Positions 1-7,881 of a stretch of 28,376 nt of DNA are shown in pieces. Position 1 is the first letter of the stretch; each line of letters begins with the position of its first letter. Both the position numbers and the translations under genes were made by a program. Source of the stretch: UBA5614 sp034678545 (lineage in GTDB: Bacteria > Cloacimonadota > Cloacimonadia > Cloacimonadales > Cloacimonadaceae); NCBI GenBank assembly GCA_034678545.1, contig JAXDBS010000081.1, forward strand, positions 1-28,376, written 5' to 3'. The notes beneath the pieces are model-generated. The model had not been told where the DNA came from and did no database searches. It saw only the letters and a list, made by a program, of their open reading frames with translations.

Positions 1-1
1 C

Positions 2-760
2 CTGCTGGCCACGCTCTTCACCTGGTTCATGACTGCCTCCGGTTCCGCAATGGTATTCCTGTTTAAAACCGTCAGGCAGGATGTCATGAACAGCATTCTG
101 GGCTTTGCCGCGGGCGTGATGATCGCCGCCAGTTTTTGGTCTTTGCTCAACCCCGCCATCGAGATGTCGGGCGGGAGTTGGATCCCCGCCTTGATTGGAT
201 TCCTCGCCGGCGGAGCTTTCCTGCGGCTGGTCGATCTGATCCTGCCGCATCTGCATATTGGCAATGACATGTCCGAGCGGGAGGGCATCAAGACCCCCTG
301 GGGTAAAAGCACGCTTCTCTTTCTGGCAGTGACATTGCATAATTTTCCGGAGGGACTGGCTGTCGGGGTGGGATTCGGCGCGGTAGTCTTTAATCTGCCT
401 TCAGCCTCGCTGGCCGGAGCGCTGGCGTTGGCCATCGGGATCGGAATCCAGAATTTTCCCGAAGGAGCGGCAGTTTCCATACCTCTCCGCAGAGAGGGCC
501 TTACCCCCGGTAAAAGCTTCTTCTGGGGTCAGTTCAGCGGCATGATCGAACCCATCGCCGGAGTTTTGGGAGCAGCCCTTGTGATGGTGGCGCAGCCTAT
601 CCTGCCTTATGCCCTGGCTTTCGCCGCCGGCGCTATGATCTATGTCGTATCGGAAGAAGTCATTCCGGAATCCCAGCAAGGTGAATACAGCCACCTTTCC
701 ACGATCGGCGTCATGCTGGGTTTTGCCGTGATGATGGTGCTTGACGTAGCCTTGGGCTGA
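2..760 (+). CDS. ZIP family metal transporter, GufA-like (5' truncated by window edge)
   Basis: This gene encodes an inner-membrane divalent metal transporter of the ZIP family, which moves Zn2+ or similar cations toward the cytoplasm. The reading frame is open to the first bases of the window: residues LLATLFTWF precede the first ATG at 29 without a stop, so the N terminus lies outside. The signature metal-site helices are visible as HNFPEGLAVGVGFG and IQNFPEGAAVSIPL, the paired helix IV/V motifs of ZIP proteins; the Q-N-F-P-E-G form is typical of the GufA subgroup. About seven hydrophobic segments can be traced, with a short charged cytoplasmic loop (GNDMSEREGIKTPWGK) that is less histidine-rich than in many eukaryotic ZIPs. 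The gene ends with TGA at 758-760 and converges on the lipid A block. The metal specificity cannot be read from the sequence. Confidence 0.93.
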   Translation: MLATLFTWFMTASGSAMVFLFKTVRQDVMNSILGFAAGVMIAASFWSLLNPAIEMSGGSWIPALIGFLAGGAFLRLVDLILPHLHIGNDMSEREGIKTPWGKSTLLFLAVTLHNFPEGLAVGVGFGAVVFNLPSASLAGALALAIGIGIQNFPEGAAVSIPLRREGLTPGKSFFWGQFSGMIEPIAGVLGAALVMVAQPILPYALAFAAGAMIYVVSEEVIPESQQGEYSHLSTIGVMLGFAVMMVLDVALG

Positions 761-841
761 ACCTTATCGACTGCCTGTAAACCATGAGGGGTGGATTCCA
801 GATGGAATAGAGGTATGAAGCAAGTTTCAGAAAAGCGGTAA

Positions 842-861
842 GGCCAGGAGAAATCCTGACC
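842..861 (-). terminator. Possible weak hairpin terminator between the ZIP gene and lpxA
   Basis: An inverted repeat (GGCCAGGA-gaaa-TCCTGACC, one mismatch) lies 20 nt beyond the lpxA stop, in the gap between two convergent genes. It has no clean T tract on either strand, so intrinsic termination is doubtful. It is the only hairpin I see in the 761-881 gap. Confidence 0.25.
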
Positions 862-881
862 GGTTCAGGTTAGAAATAAGG

Positions 882-1655
882 TCAGGTGGAGAGCCCCCGT
901 TCGCAATTGCGCACAAAATCAAGGAAGATCTGTTGTTCGGGGCTGAGTTTACCCAGTTCCTCCGCGGCCTGCAGAGCCTGGGTCGTGTTGAGTTTGCTCT
1001 CGTAAAACAGCTTGTAGACACGCTTGATCCCGGCGATCGTCTCCGGCGCAAAACCTTTTCGCATCAGGCCCACGCTGTTCAATCCGACCGTCTTGTAAGG
1101 ATTGCCCTGCCCCCGCGTATAGGGTGCGATATCTTTCTTGATCGCGGACATCCCGCCCACAAAGGCTTGGGTGCCGATCTGGACAAACTGGTGGATGCCA
1201 ACCACGCCCCCGATCGTGACCCAATCCTGGATGTGGACATGGCCCGCCATGTTGACCGCGTTGGCGATGATCACGTGGCTGCCGATCTGGCAGTTGTGCG
1301 CGATGTGGGCATATTCCATAATGAGGTTGTAGTCGCCCACCACAGTTGCCTCGGCTGCCTGGTTGGAACGGTTGACGGTGGCGAATTCCCTGATCGTGTT
1401 GTGGCTGCCGATCTTGAGATAGGTTTCCTCTCCTGAAAACTTGAGGTCCTGCGGGTCGGTCCCCAGCACCGCGTAGGGGCTAATTTTATTATCAGTACCG
1501 AGAGTTGTATTTTTCCCGATGATAACATTCGAGACAAGGATGTTTCTCTCTCCCAAAATAACATTTGGACCGATCTGGCAATAAGGCCCGATCAGGCAGT
1601 CCTGGCCGATTACAGCGGAAGGATCTATCACGGCGGTAGGGTGGGTCTCAGTCAT
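882..1655 (-). CDS. lpxA: LpxA, acyl-[ACP]--UDP-N-acetylglucosamine O-acyltransferase
   Basis: The enzyme catalyses the first step of lipid A synthesis, transfer of a 3-hydroxyacyl chain from ACP to the 3-OH of UDP-GlcNAc in the cytoplasm. The 257-residue product has the usual family length. It opens with left-handed beta-helix hexapeptide repeats (HPTAVIDPSAVIG onward) and carries the catalytic segment AHIAHNCQIG, where His120 corresponds to E. coli His125 by motif. The segment HQFVQIGTQAFVGGMSAIKK and the QGNPYK motif are also typical, followed by a helical C-terminal domain. The ATG start is preceded by GGAG eight bases upstream, inside the end of lpxC-fabZ, and only 2 nt separate the two genes. 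It is the last gene of the minus-strand block; lpxB, often the next gene, is absent. Acyl-chain length preference cannot be judged by eye. Confidence 0.97.
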   Translation of the reverse strand: MTETHPTAVIDPSAVIGQDCLIGPYCQIGPNVILGERNILVSNVIIGKNTTLGTDNKISPYAVLGTDPQDLKFSGEETYLKIGSHNTIREFATVNRSNQAAEATVVGDYNLIMEYAHIAHNCQIGSHVIIANAVNMAGHVHIQDWVTIGGVVGIHQFVQIGTQAFVGGMSAIKKDIAPYTRGQGNPYKTVGLNSVGLMRKGFAPETIAGIKRVYKLFYESKLNTTQALQAAEELGKLSPEQQIFLDFVRNCERGLST

Positions 1656-1657
1656 AA

Positions 1658-3049
1658 TTATTTCTCCATGATCCTGGCCAGGAAATCGCCTTCGCAGACC
1701 TTTTCCGAACCCACAAAGGCTTCCCCGTGCATCTTGGCGACGGATTTCTTGAGCGAGATGGCGGTCAGTTCGAAGCGCAGAGTGTCGCCCGGAATTACTG
1801 GTTTGCGGAACTTGACGCCGTCTATGGACGCAAAATAGGCAACATGCCGGGAGGGGTCCTCCAATTGGTTGAGGAGCATGATTCCTCCCGTTTGGGCCAT
1901 GCCTTCCACGATCAAAACGCCGGGCATGATGGGGTGTCCCGGAAAGTGGCCCTGAAAAAATTGTTCGTTTATAGTCACGTTCTTGATGCCAACTATCTTC
2001 TTGTCCGGAATGAACTCGATTATTTTGTCTACCAGCAGGAAGGGATAACGGTGCGGCATGATGCGCATGATGGCGTTGACGTCAAAGACAACGTCCTTGG
2101 TCCGCTTAGCCTGATACAGTTTCTGCCACTCATTCTTTTTCTGGATGGAACGCAGCTTCTTGACAAGCTCCACATTGGTTTTATGCCCGCTGCGGGCGGC
2201 TAAAATATGCCCCTTGATGGGTTGGCCGAGGAGGGCAATGTCCCCCAGCAGGTCAGCCACCTTGTGACGGACAAATTCGTTATGGTAACGGAGCGGATGG
2301 CTGTTCAGGATACCCTGCTCTGAAACTGTAACAGGCTCGTGGTAATTGAAAACATCCTGCAGATGCTTCAGTTCCGCCTTGGTTATATTGGGTTCGGCAA
2401 TCACCAAAGCGTTTTCCAGAGAGCCGCCCTTGATGAGCCCCATCTCTTTCAGCTGCAGGATCTCGTTGATGAAGCAGAAGGTCCTGGCGCCGGCAAATTC
2501 CTTTTCATAATAGGAAAGATCGGGCAGCCAGGTATATTGCGTACCGAGGTAAGGGTGCCTGTAATCGATCATGAAAGTAACTTTGAGCTCATTGGACGGA
2601 ACGATCACGATATCAACGTTGTCATCTGGAGCGGAAAAGCTGATGGGCTCTTCAAATTCGAAATAGGTGCGGGGTGAATCCTGTTCCACCACTCCGGCGG
2701 TCTTCAGAAGATTATAAAAGCAAAGCGGGCTGCCGTCCGCCACAGGCGCTTCCGGTCCGTCGATCTCGATGCGGACGTTGTCAATGTTCAGTCCCTTGAT
2801 AGCTGACAGGACATGCTCGATCGTGCCCACTGTGGAGTTCTTGATGCCAATGGTGGTGCCGCGCGAGATATCAACCACATGGTCAATGTCGGCTTTGATC
2901 TCTGGCTTGTCGGGCACGTCGGTGCGGATGAAAACGATCCCTTCATCCTTGCCGCCGGGTTTGAACCTGATGGTGGTTATCACGCCTGAATGCAGGCCGA
3001 TGCCCGTGTAAGACACTTCGTTGCCGATCGTGTGTTTATTGTCGTTCAT
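1658..3049 (-). CDS. lpxC-fabZ: LpxC-FabZ fusion: UDP-3-O-acyl-GlcNAc deacetylase / 3-hydroxyacyl-ACP dehydratase
   Basis: This bifunctional protein joins the committed deacetylase of lipid A synthesis (LpxC, about residues 1-310) to a hotdog-fold 3-hydroxyacyl-ACP dehydratase of fatty-acid synthesis (FabZ, about 318-463). Zinc ligands of LpxC are visible as His79 (in TIEHVLSA), His262 and Asp266 (in RHKVADLLGD), and the catalytic His289 lies in ARSGHKTN; the 262/266/289 spacing equals that of E. coli 238/242/265. The FabZ part shows PHRYPFLLVD and GHFPGHPIMPGVLIVEG with His368 and Glu382, 14 residues apart as in known FabZ active sites. Both halves therefore look active. Such fusions are known in Bacteroidota and relatives. 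The ATG follows GGAGTAAGG, and only 2 nt separate it from the lpxD stop, so translation is probably coupled. Confidence 0.97.
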   Translation of the reverse strand: MNDNKHTIGNEVSYTGIGLHSGVITTIRFKPGGKDEGIVFIRTDVPDKPEIKADIDHVVDISRGTTIGIKNSTVGTIEHVLSAIKGLNIDNVRIEIDGPEAPVADGSPLCFYNLLKTAGVVEQDSPRTYFEFEEPISFSAPDDNVDIVIVPSNELKVTFMIDYRHPYLGTQYTWLPDLSYYEKEFAGARTFCFINEILQLKEMGLIKGGSLENALVIAEPNITKAELKHLQDVFNYHEPVTVSEQGILNSHPLRYHNEFVRHKVADLLGDIALLGQPIKGHILAARSGHKTNVELVKKLRSIQKKNEWQKLYQAKRTKDVVFDVNAIMRIMPHRYPFLLVDKIIEFIPDKKIVGIKNVTINEQFFQGHFPGHPIMPGVLIVEGMAQTGGIMLLNQLEDPSRHVAYFASIDGVKFRKPVIPGDTLRFELTAISLKKSVAKMHGEAFVGSEKVCEGDFLARIMEK

Positions 3050-3051
3050 CC

Positions 3052-4098
3052 TTACTCCTGCTGCTTGTCCTTCTTCAGCTTCTGAACAGCTTTATACATA
3101 TCGGGCAAGCTGTTTTCCACCGCCATGATCTTCTTCATGCGCATGGCTTCACGAGCCGGATAACCAAAGTACTTGCCGCCCGCCTCCAGGTCATTGGAAA
3201 CGCCGGACTGCGCTCCCACCATGGCTCTGTCGCCGATTGTCAGGTGCCCGGCCACGCCCACCTGGCCCGCCAGATATACGTAATCACCCACCACTGTACT
3301 GCCAGCTAAACCAACCTGGGCGCAAAGGATGGAATGCCTGCCGATTACACAATTGTGGCCTATCTGAACCAGGTTATCGATCTTGGTGCCCTCTCCGATC
3401 ACTGTCGGACCGATTGTGCCCCTGTCAATGGTCGTATTGGCCCCGATCTCCACATTGCTGTGGATGATAACCTGCCCAAGTTGAGGGATTTTTTTCTGAA
3501 CACCACCAAGCAGCATGTACCCGAATCCGTCTGCCCCGATCACGCACCCGGCATGGATGTACACATTGTCGCCCAGCTCCGTATCCGGGTAAATTGTCAC
3601 GTGCGGATACAAATGGCAGCCAGTTCCGGTGCGCGTGCCGTTTCCGACCTGGCAGAAAGATTCCACAATCGTGTAATCTCCCAATATGACATTGTCCCCG
3701 ATCACGGCAAAAGCGCCAATCCTGATGTGTTCAGGCAGTGATACACCCTGTCCGAGTTCCGCCGTGGGATGGACAGCGGTCGTGAAATCAGCCTTTTCGC
3801 TCTCCAGCCACCAGTCAGCCAGCACCATGATCGCCTGGTAGGCTTTATCCGTAAAAATGAGGTTGGCTCCGTGATCTTTCAGCTGCTCGCGGAAAGCGTT
3901 GCCGGCGATGATCAGCCCTGCCTGCGAACCGGCAACCAAAGAAAGGAACTTTTCATTGTCCTGAAAGATGACGGAATGGTCATCCGCTTGACGCGGATCA
4001 GAGATCCTGTTCAGCACCGCCTGATTTTTCAGAATGAGTTCGCCGCCCGTGATCCGGGCCACCTGTTCGGGGGAAAGATCATGCCTGAAGATGCGCAT
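3052..4098 (-). CDS. lpxD: LpxD, UDP-3-O-(3-hydroxyacyl)glucosamine N-acyltransferase
   Basis: LpxD adds the second 3-hydroxyacyl chain, to the amine of UDP-3-O-acylglucosamine, after LpxC has acted. The 348-residue product has the family layout: an N-terminal uridine-binding domain (about 1-100), a long left-handed beta-helix of hexapeptide repeats (about 108-310), and a C-terminal helix (about 315-348). The catalytic histidine lies in NLVQIGHNCVIG (His248), matching the QIAHN motif of E. coli LpxD, and ANTTIDRGTIGPTVIG is a typical LpxD stretch. The ATG is only 3 nt after the ompH stop and has no good Shine-Dalgarno sequence, so reinitiation after ompH is likely. LpxD, LpxC and LpxA are encoded in a row here, which covers the first three steps of the pathway, although not in reaction order. 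Confidence 0.97.
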   Translation of the reverse strand: MRIFRHDLSPEQVARITGGELILKNQAVLNRISDPRQADDHSVIFQDNEKFLSLVAGSQAGLIIAGNAFREQLKDHGANLIFTDKAYQAIMVLADWWLESEKADFTTAVHPTAELGQGVSLPEHIRIGAFAVIGDNVILGDYTIVESFCQVGNGTRTGTGCHLYPHVTIYPDTELGDNVYIHAGCVIGADGFGYMLLGGVQKKIPQLGQVIIHSNVEIGANTTIDRGTIGPTVIGEGTKIDNLVQIGHNCVIGRHSILCAQVGLAGSTVVGDYVYLAGQVGVAGHLTIGDRAMVGAQSGVSNDLEAGGKYFGYPAREAMRMKKIMAVENSLPDMYKAVQKLKKDKQQE

Positions 4099-4101
4099 AG
4101 C

Positions 4102-4728
4102 TTATTTTTTGGGGACAAAACCGTTTTCGTGTTTATCATCGGGTTTCAGCTTCCCATCATCGATAACGGGCGGCTCCAAATCCTTATCGCCGGAATCCTC
4201 AGCTTTAGGCGCGACAGTGTCCTTGTTCAGTTCTGCCAATACCTGGTCCGTGATGTCCATGGAAGGCAGGGCATACAGTATAGTGCCCATGCTGATATCA
4301 AGCACCAGAGTGTATTTATTGTCCTCGGAGATCTCTTTGATCACGTCGTTGATCTTCTTGGTAAGCGGGTCAATGAGTTCCTTGTAACGCTGTTCCGCCT
4401 TACCGCCGTCGCCGAAATACTCCTCCAGCTTCTGGCCTGCTTCGGTCTTCTTGGCGTCGATTTTATCCTGGGCAGCTTTTTTTGCTGCTTCGTTCTTGGT
4501 CAGTTTGTCAATTTCGAAGCTGCGCTCCATGGTCTGGATATCTTCTCTGAGAGTCCTGATCTGGTTCATCCAGCCGGTGCGTTCCATGTCATAGATCCTT
4601 GCGATCTCGGCCGCTTCGTTGCTGCCGGCCAGTATCCTGTCTGTATTTACATAAGCGATCTTTACCGTTTGCGCAAAGGCCAGACCCAACCCAATAAGGA
4701 CGATCAATGTTAAAAGTGTGCGTTTCAT
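4102..4728 (-). CDS. OmpH/Skp-family periplasmic chaperone
   Basis: This is a predicted periplasmic chaperone that would escort unfolded outer-membrane proteins. The start is taken as the ATG at 4728, because GGGAG sits about six bases upstream and it gives a clean signal peptide (MKRTLLTLIVLIGLGLAFA, cleavage after AFA-Q). A frame-extending TTG at 4740 would overlap the ribosome-binding site. The mature protein begins with KIAYVNTDRILAGSNEAAE, the usual beta strand plus first tentacle helix of the OmpH family. A long charged coiled-coil region follows (about residues 40-120), then a compact segment (KYTLVLDISMGTILYALPSMDITDQ, split here by function rather than position) that closes the body domain. 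The acidic and lysine-rich tail is probably disordered. It lies directly before lpxD, the order commonly seen after bamA; no bamA is present in this window. Confidence 0.88.
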   Translation of the reverse strand: MKRTLLTLIVLIGLGLAFAQTVKIAYVNTDRILAGSNEAAEIARIYDMERTGWMNQIRTLREDIQTMERSFEIDKLTKNEAAKKAAQDKIDAKKTEAGQKLEEYFGDGGKAEQRYKELIDPLTKKINDVIKEISEDNKYTLVLDISMGTILYALPSMDITDQVLAELNKDTVAPKAEDSGDKDLEPPVIDDGKLKPDDKHENGFVPKK

Positions 4729-4812
4729 AATGTCTCCCAACCGTATTTTGTATTTTGATCTATTCTGTTATCGCTGCATCCAGAGCTGTACAAAGCTGAT
4801 CAGTCGGCTCGT

Positions 4813-6273
4813 TCATTCGAACCTGAACCTGACTTCAAGTTGTTTGACCGCCCGGACATCGTCAACCCGGCGCACCGGAGTGGATAGCGGAGCCTTGTGT
4901 AGTAGCTCGGGGTCGGTTTCCGCCTCTTCTGCAATTTCTATCATCGCTTCAGCAAAGGCGTCCAGGCTCTGCAGACTCTCCGTTTCGGTCGGTTCGATCA
5001 TCATGGCTTCCGGCACGATCAGCGGGAAATAGATCGTGGGGGCGTGAAATCCCTTGTCCAGAAGGCGCTTGGCAAGGTCAAGGGTGGACACGCCGTGTTC
5101 CTTTTTCTGCCTTGTCCCATCCGCCACAAACTCATGCATGCAGTGTTCCACGTGCTCGATGTGATAATAGGGTGTGAGCCTGAACTTCAGGTAATTGGCG
5201 TTAATGATCGCATTCTCAGCCACTTTTCGCAGGCCGTCCGATCCCAACATCTTTATATAAACCCAGGCTCTGAGTAAAACTGCAAAGTTGCCATAAAAGG
5301 TGTGTAACTTGCTGATTGCCGTCTCCCCATAGCTGTAATCGAGGAAGTATGACTCGCCTTTTTTCCCGATCAGCGGGGCAGGCAGGAACTTCACCAGTTT
5401 ATCAACCACACCGACAGGCCCGGCCCCGGGCCCCCCTCCTCCGTGGGGGGTCGAAAAGGTTTTGTGCAGGTTGAAATGCATGACGTCGAAACCGATCCTG
5501 CCGGGCTTCACTATGCCCAGCAGCGCGTTCAGGTTAGCGCCGTCCATGTACATCAGACCATCCACTGCATGGATGATGGAAGCGATCTCCTCCACCTGCG
5601 ATTCAAACAGGCCCAGCGTATTCGGATTGGTCAGCATGAATCCGGCCGTTTGCTCATTGACTATCTGTTTCAGGTGCTCAGTGTCTACCCTGCCGTCCGC
5701 TTTCGATTTCAGCTCGATCACTTCAAAGCCTGCCAGGGTGCAGCTGGCGGGATTGGTGCCGTGAGCGCTGTCCGGCATGATGATCTTGGTTTTGTGGCCG
5801 TTAACGTTAGCCTGATGGTATGCATTGATGATCTTGAGGCCGGTAAACTCGCCGTGCGCGCCGGCTACAGGTTGCAAGGTGACCTGCGCCATTCCGGCGA
5901 TCTCGCTCAGGTCCTGCTGCAGTTCATGCATGATCTGCAGAGCGCCCTGCAAAGTCTCAACCGGCTGGCAGGGATGGAGGTTGGCAAAGCAGGTGCTGCG
6001 CGCAATATATTCATGAACTTTCGGATTGTATTTCATGGTGCAGGATCCCAGCGGATACAATCCTTTCTCGATAAAGTGGTTCTTATGGCTGAGCTCTATG
6101 AAATGCCGCATGACATCCAGCTCGCTGCATTCCGGCAGTCGCGGGGTTTCCTTTCTTAAAAACTTTATATACGCCTTAGGAATTTCACCTTTGAACGTGT
6201 CCGGCAGATCGCATTTGGGAAGCGTGTAACCCTTGCGCCCGGGACTGCTGAGTTCAAATATCGTCTTAGGCAT
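4813..6273 (-). CDS. gcvPB: Glycine dehydrogenase (decarboxylating) subunit 2
   Basis: GcvPB is the C-terminal half of the PLP-dependent P-protein of the glycine cleavage system. With GcvPA it decarboxylates glycine and passes the aminomethyl group to the lipoyl arm of H-protein. The PLP-binding lysine is visible in FNLHKTFSTPHGGGGPG (Lys271 from the chosen start), and PLGSCTMKYNPK plus DSAHGTNPAS are conserved family motifs. The start is the ATG at 6273, giving MPKTIFELSSPGRKG (486 aa): GGAGG lies six bases upstream, and the longer frame to 6306 adds an unconserved leader. It overlaps the end of gcvPA by 8 nt, so the two subunits are probably made at matched levels. The T, H and L components are not in this window. 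An 84-nt gap leads to ompH on the same strand. Confidence 0.96.
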   Translation of the reverse strand: MPKTIFELSSPGRKGYTLPKCDLPDTFKGEIPKAYIKFLRKETPRLPECSELDVMRHFIELSHKNHFIEKGLYPLGSCTMKYNPKVHEYIARSTCFANLHPCQPVETLQGALQIMHELQQDLSEIAGMAQVTLQPVAGAHGEFTGLKIINAYHQANVNGHKTKIIMPDSAHGTNPASCTLAGFEVIELKSKADGRVDTEHLKQIVNEQTAGFMLTNPNTLGLFESQVEEIASIIHAVDGLMYMDGANLNALLGIVKPGRIGFDVMHFNLHKTFSTPHGGGGPGAGPVGVVDKLVKFLPAPLIGKKGESYFLDYSYGETAISKLHTFYGNFAVLLRAWVYIKMLGSDGLRKVAENAIINANYLKFRLTPYYHIEHVEHCMHEFVADGTRQKKEHGVSTLDLAKRLLDKGFHAPTIYFPLIVPEAMMIEPTETESLQSLDAFAEAMIEIAEEAETDPELLHKAPLSTPVRRVDDVRAVKQLEVRFRFE

Positions 6274-7612
6274 GAGCCACCTCCCGCAGGGCTTGGACCA
6301 AATCATCCAAGTCGCTGATGCTCTTCTTCTCAGTCACCGCAATCATCAGCTGATCCGGGTCTCCCCAGGCGGACAGGTCAAGTCCCGGATAAATGCCTCG
6401 CGGCAGCAGCTTCCCGATGATCTCTGCAGTCGGGATTGGCGTCTTTACCACAAATTCCTTGAAGAAGGGAACCTCTGGAAAAGCCATGGCAAAGCCTGGC
6501 AGTTTGCTAATCTTGTCCGCCAGATAATGCGCTTTGCGGACGCAGTGCATCGCCACTTCCTGCAATCCCGTTATGCCCAGCAGGGAAAGATAGACCGTGG
6601 CCGCCAACGCGCATAGAGACTGGTTTGAGCAAATGTTGCTGGTGGCTTTGTCTCGGCGGATATGCTGCTCACGGGCTTGTAAAGTCAGAGTATACGCCTT
6701 TCTGCCCTCCACATCCACCGTCGCGCCTACGATTCGCCCCGGCATCTGGCGCGCCATCTCGAGGCGGGAGGCGAAGAATCCAAACAGGGGTCCGCCCACA
6801 TTGAGCGAATTACCCAAAGCCTGCCCCTCCCCCACCACGATGTCGGAATGGTATTCGGAAGGCGCATTGAAAATAGCCAGACTGATAGGATCCACCGCAG
6901 TGATCAGCAGGCAGTTTTCTTGCGCATGCACCACGGCATCTATCTCAAACATATCTTCCAGATTGCCGAAGAAGTTGGGCGTCTGGACCAGGACACAGCT
7001 GGTTTTGTCGTCCAGAGCGGCCTTCAGCGCGTCCAGATCGGTCCGGCCTCGTTTGGCGGGAACAGTCACCAGTTCCACCCCGATCCCTTCCGTGTAGGAT
7101 TTGATCACCTTTAGAAATTCGGGATGCAGGGCGCCGCTCAGTAAGGCTTTCATTTTGCGGCTACGGCGCACGCTCATCAGGATGGCTTCCGCGGCCGCGC
7201 TGGCGCCGTCATACATGCTGGCGTTGGCGATCTCCATGCCGGTCAGTTCGCAGATCATGGTCTGAAATTCAAAGATATACTGCAGGGTCCCCTGGCTGAC
7301 CTCAGCCTGGTAGGGCGTGTAGGCTGTCATGAATTCCGGCCGGGAAATGATGGCGTCTATAGCGGCTGGAATGAAGTGGTCATATACTCCCGCTCCCAAA
7401 AAGGAATTGGCGGATTGCACGCAAAGGTTGCGGCAGGAACGCTCACGCACCTGGCGGATGATCTCGAGTTCCGAAACGGGGGGATCAAGCTGCAAGGGAC
7501 CTTTTAACTTAAACTTGTCGGGAATGGCGGTGATCAGCTCGTCAAAATCCTTCACTCCGATGGCTTTGAGCATCTTCTGACGTTCCTGCTCAGTCGTTGC
7601 GATATATGGCAT
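6266..7612 (-). CDS. gcvPA: Glycine dehydrogenase (decarboxylating) subunit 1
   Basis: GcvPA is the N-terminal half of the P-protein and forms a heterotetramer with GcvPB. The 448-residue length is typical. The N terminus (MPYIATTEQERQKMLKAIGV) and AYTPYQAEVSQGTLQYIFEF are characteristic of the family, as are MYDGASAAAEA and the segment VQTPNFFGNLEDM. The ATG is preceded by GGAAGGGAG. It is the first gene of the minus-strand block, and a TTGACA hexamer lies 67 nt upstream. Split P-protein genes are common outside proteobacteria and do not signal degradation. I see no glycine riboswitch upstream. Confidence 0.96.
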   Translation of the reverse strand: MPYIATTEQERQKMLKAIGVKDFDELITAIPDKFKLKGPLQLDPPVSELEIIRQVRERSCRNLCVQSANSFLGAGVYDHFIPAAIDAIISRPEFMTAYTPYQAEVSQGTLQYIFEFQTMICELTGMEIANASMYDGASAAAEAILMSVRRSRKMKALLSGALHPEFLKVIKSYTEGIGVELVTVPAKRGRTDLDALKAALDDKTSCVLVQTPNFFGNLEDMFEIDAVVHAQENCLLITAVDPISLAIFNAPSEYHSDIVVGEGQALGNSLNVGGPLFGFFASRLEMARQMPGRIVGATVDVEGRKAYTLTLQAREQHIRRDKATSNICSNQSLCALAATVYLSLLGITGLQEVAMHCVRKAHYLADKISKLPGFAMAFPEVPFFKEFVVKTPIPTAEIIGKLLPRGIYPGLDLSAWGDPDQLMIAVTEKKSISDLDDLVQALREVAHA

Positions 7613-7650
7613 TAAAACTCCCTTCCACTATGGTTTATTTCATAGCTATC

Positions 7651-7679
7651 ATTGAATTGTTTTGTTTTTATTCTGTCAA
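7651..7679 (-). promoter_or_regulatory. Candidate promoter of the gcvPA-gcvPB(-ompH-lpx) block
   Basis: On the minus strand TTGACA (7679-7674) is followed after 17 nt by TTCAAT (7656-7651), a 4/6 match to a -10 box. The hexamer lies 67 nt from the gcvPA start. The same hexamer recurs at similar distances upstream of many genes in this window. Confidence 0.5.
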
Positions 7680-7827
7680 TCTTTTTATCATGGGAAACAA
7701 CAAATTCGTTCCAAGCTCGAGGTCTGTTTCAAGTAATTCGCGTTCCTGGAAACAAACCGGGATAAACGGGGGATCAGTGCGGGCCATGTCCTCGCAGACC
7801 ACTCGCTGCGTCAAGTTAGCAGCTTAA

Positions 7828-7860
7828 GAAAACAGCCGGCTCAACGGCGCGGCTGTTTTC
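7828..7860 (-). terminator. Rho-independent terminator of the VIT/vWA gene
   Basis: A perfect 11-bp inverted repeat (GAAAACAGCCG / CGGCTGTTTTC, 11-nt loop) lies 22 nt beyond the stop of the VIT/vWA gene. Read on the minus strand, the second arm ends in TTTTC followed by TT. The position and T-rich arm fit an intrinsic terminator for that gene. Confidence 0.75.
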
Positions 7861-7881
7861 AGGTAAAATTGAAAAAGGAGT

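Larger units (their letters stand above)
7613..7881. other. Intergenic stretch between gcvPA and the VIT/vWA gene
   Basis: The stretch holds the gcvPA promoter candidate near gcvPA and a perfect terminator hairpin near the VIT/vWA gene. Between them lies a 48-codon minus-strand frame (TTG at 7814 to TAA at 7668) with no Shine-Dalgarno sequence. Its predicted peptide is acidic and protein-like (for example DPPFIPVCFQEREL), which could be a gene remnant. I recognise no RNA gene here. Confidence 0.4.

Noticed and set aside
3769..4713. Long plus-strand open frame (314 codons) opposite lpxD and ompH
   Set aside because: It is antisense to two clearly identified genes, has no ribosome-binding site and its translation resembles no protein family.
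7613..7881. Glycine riboswitch upstream of gcvPA
   Set aside because: The tandem-aptamer core sequences (such as GGACAGAG and ACCGCCA blocks) are not visible on the minus strand.
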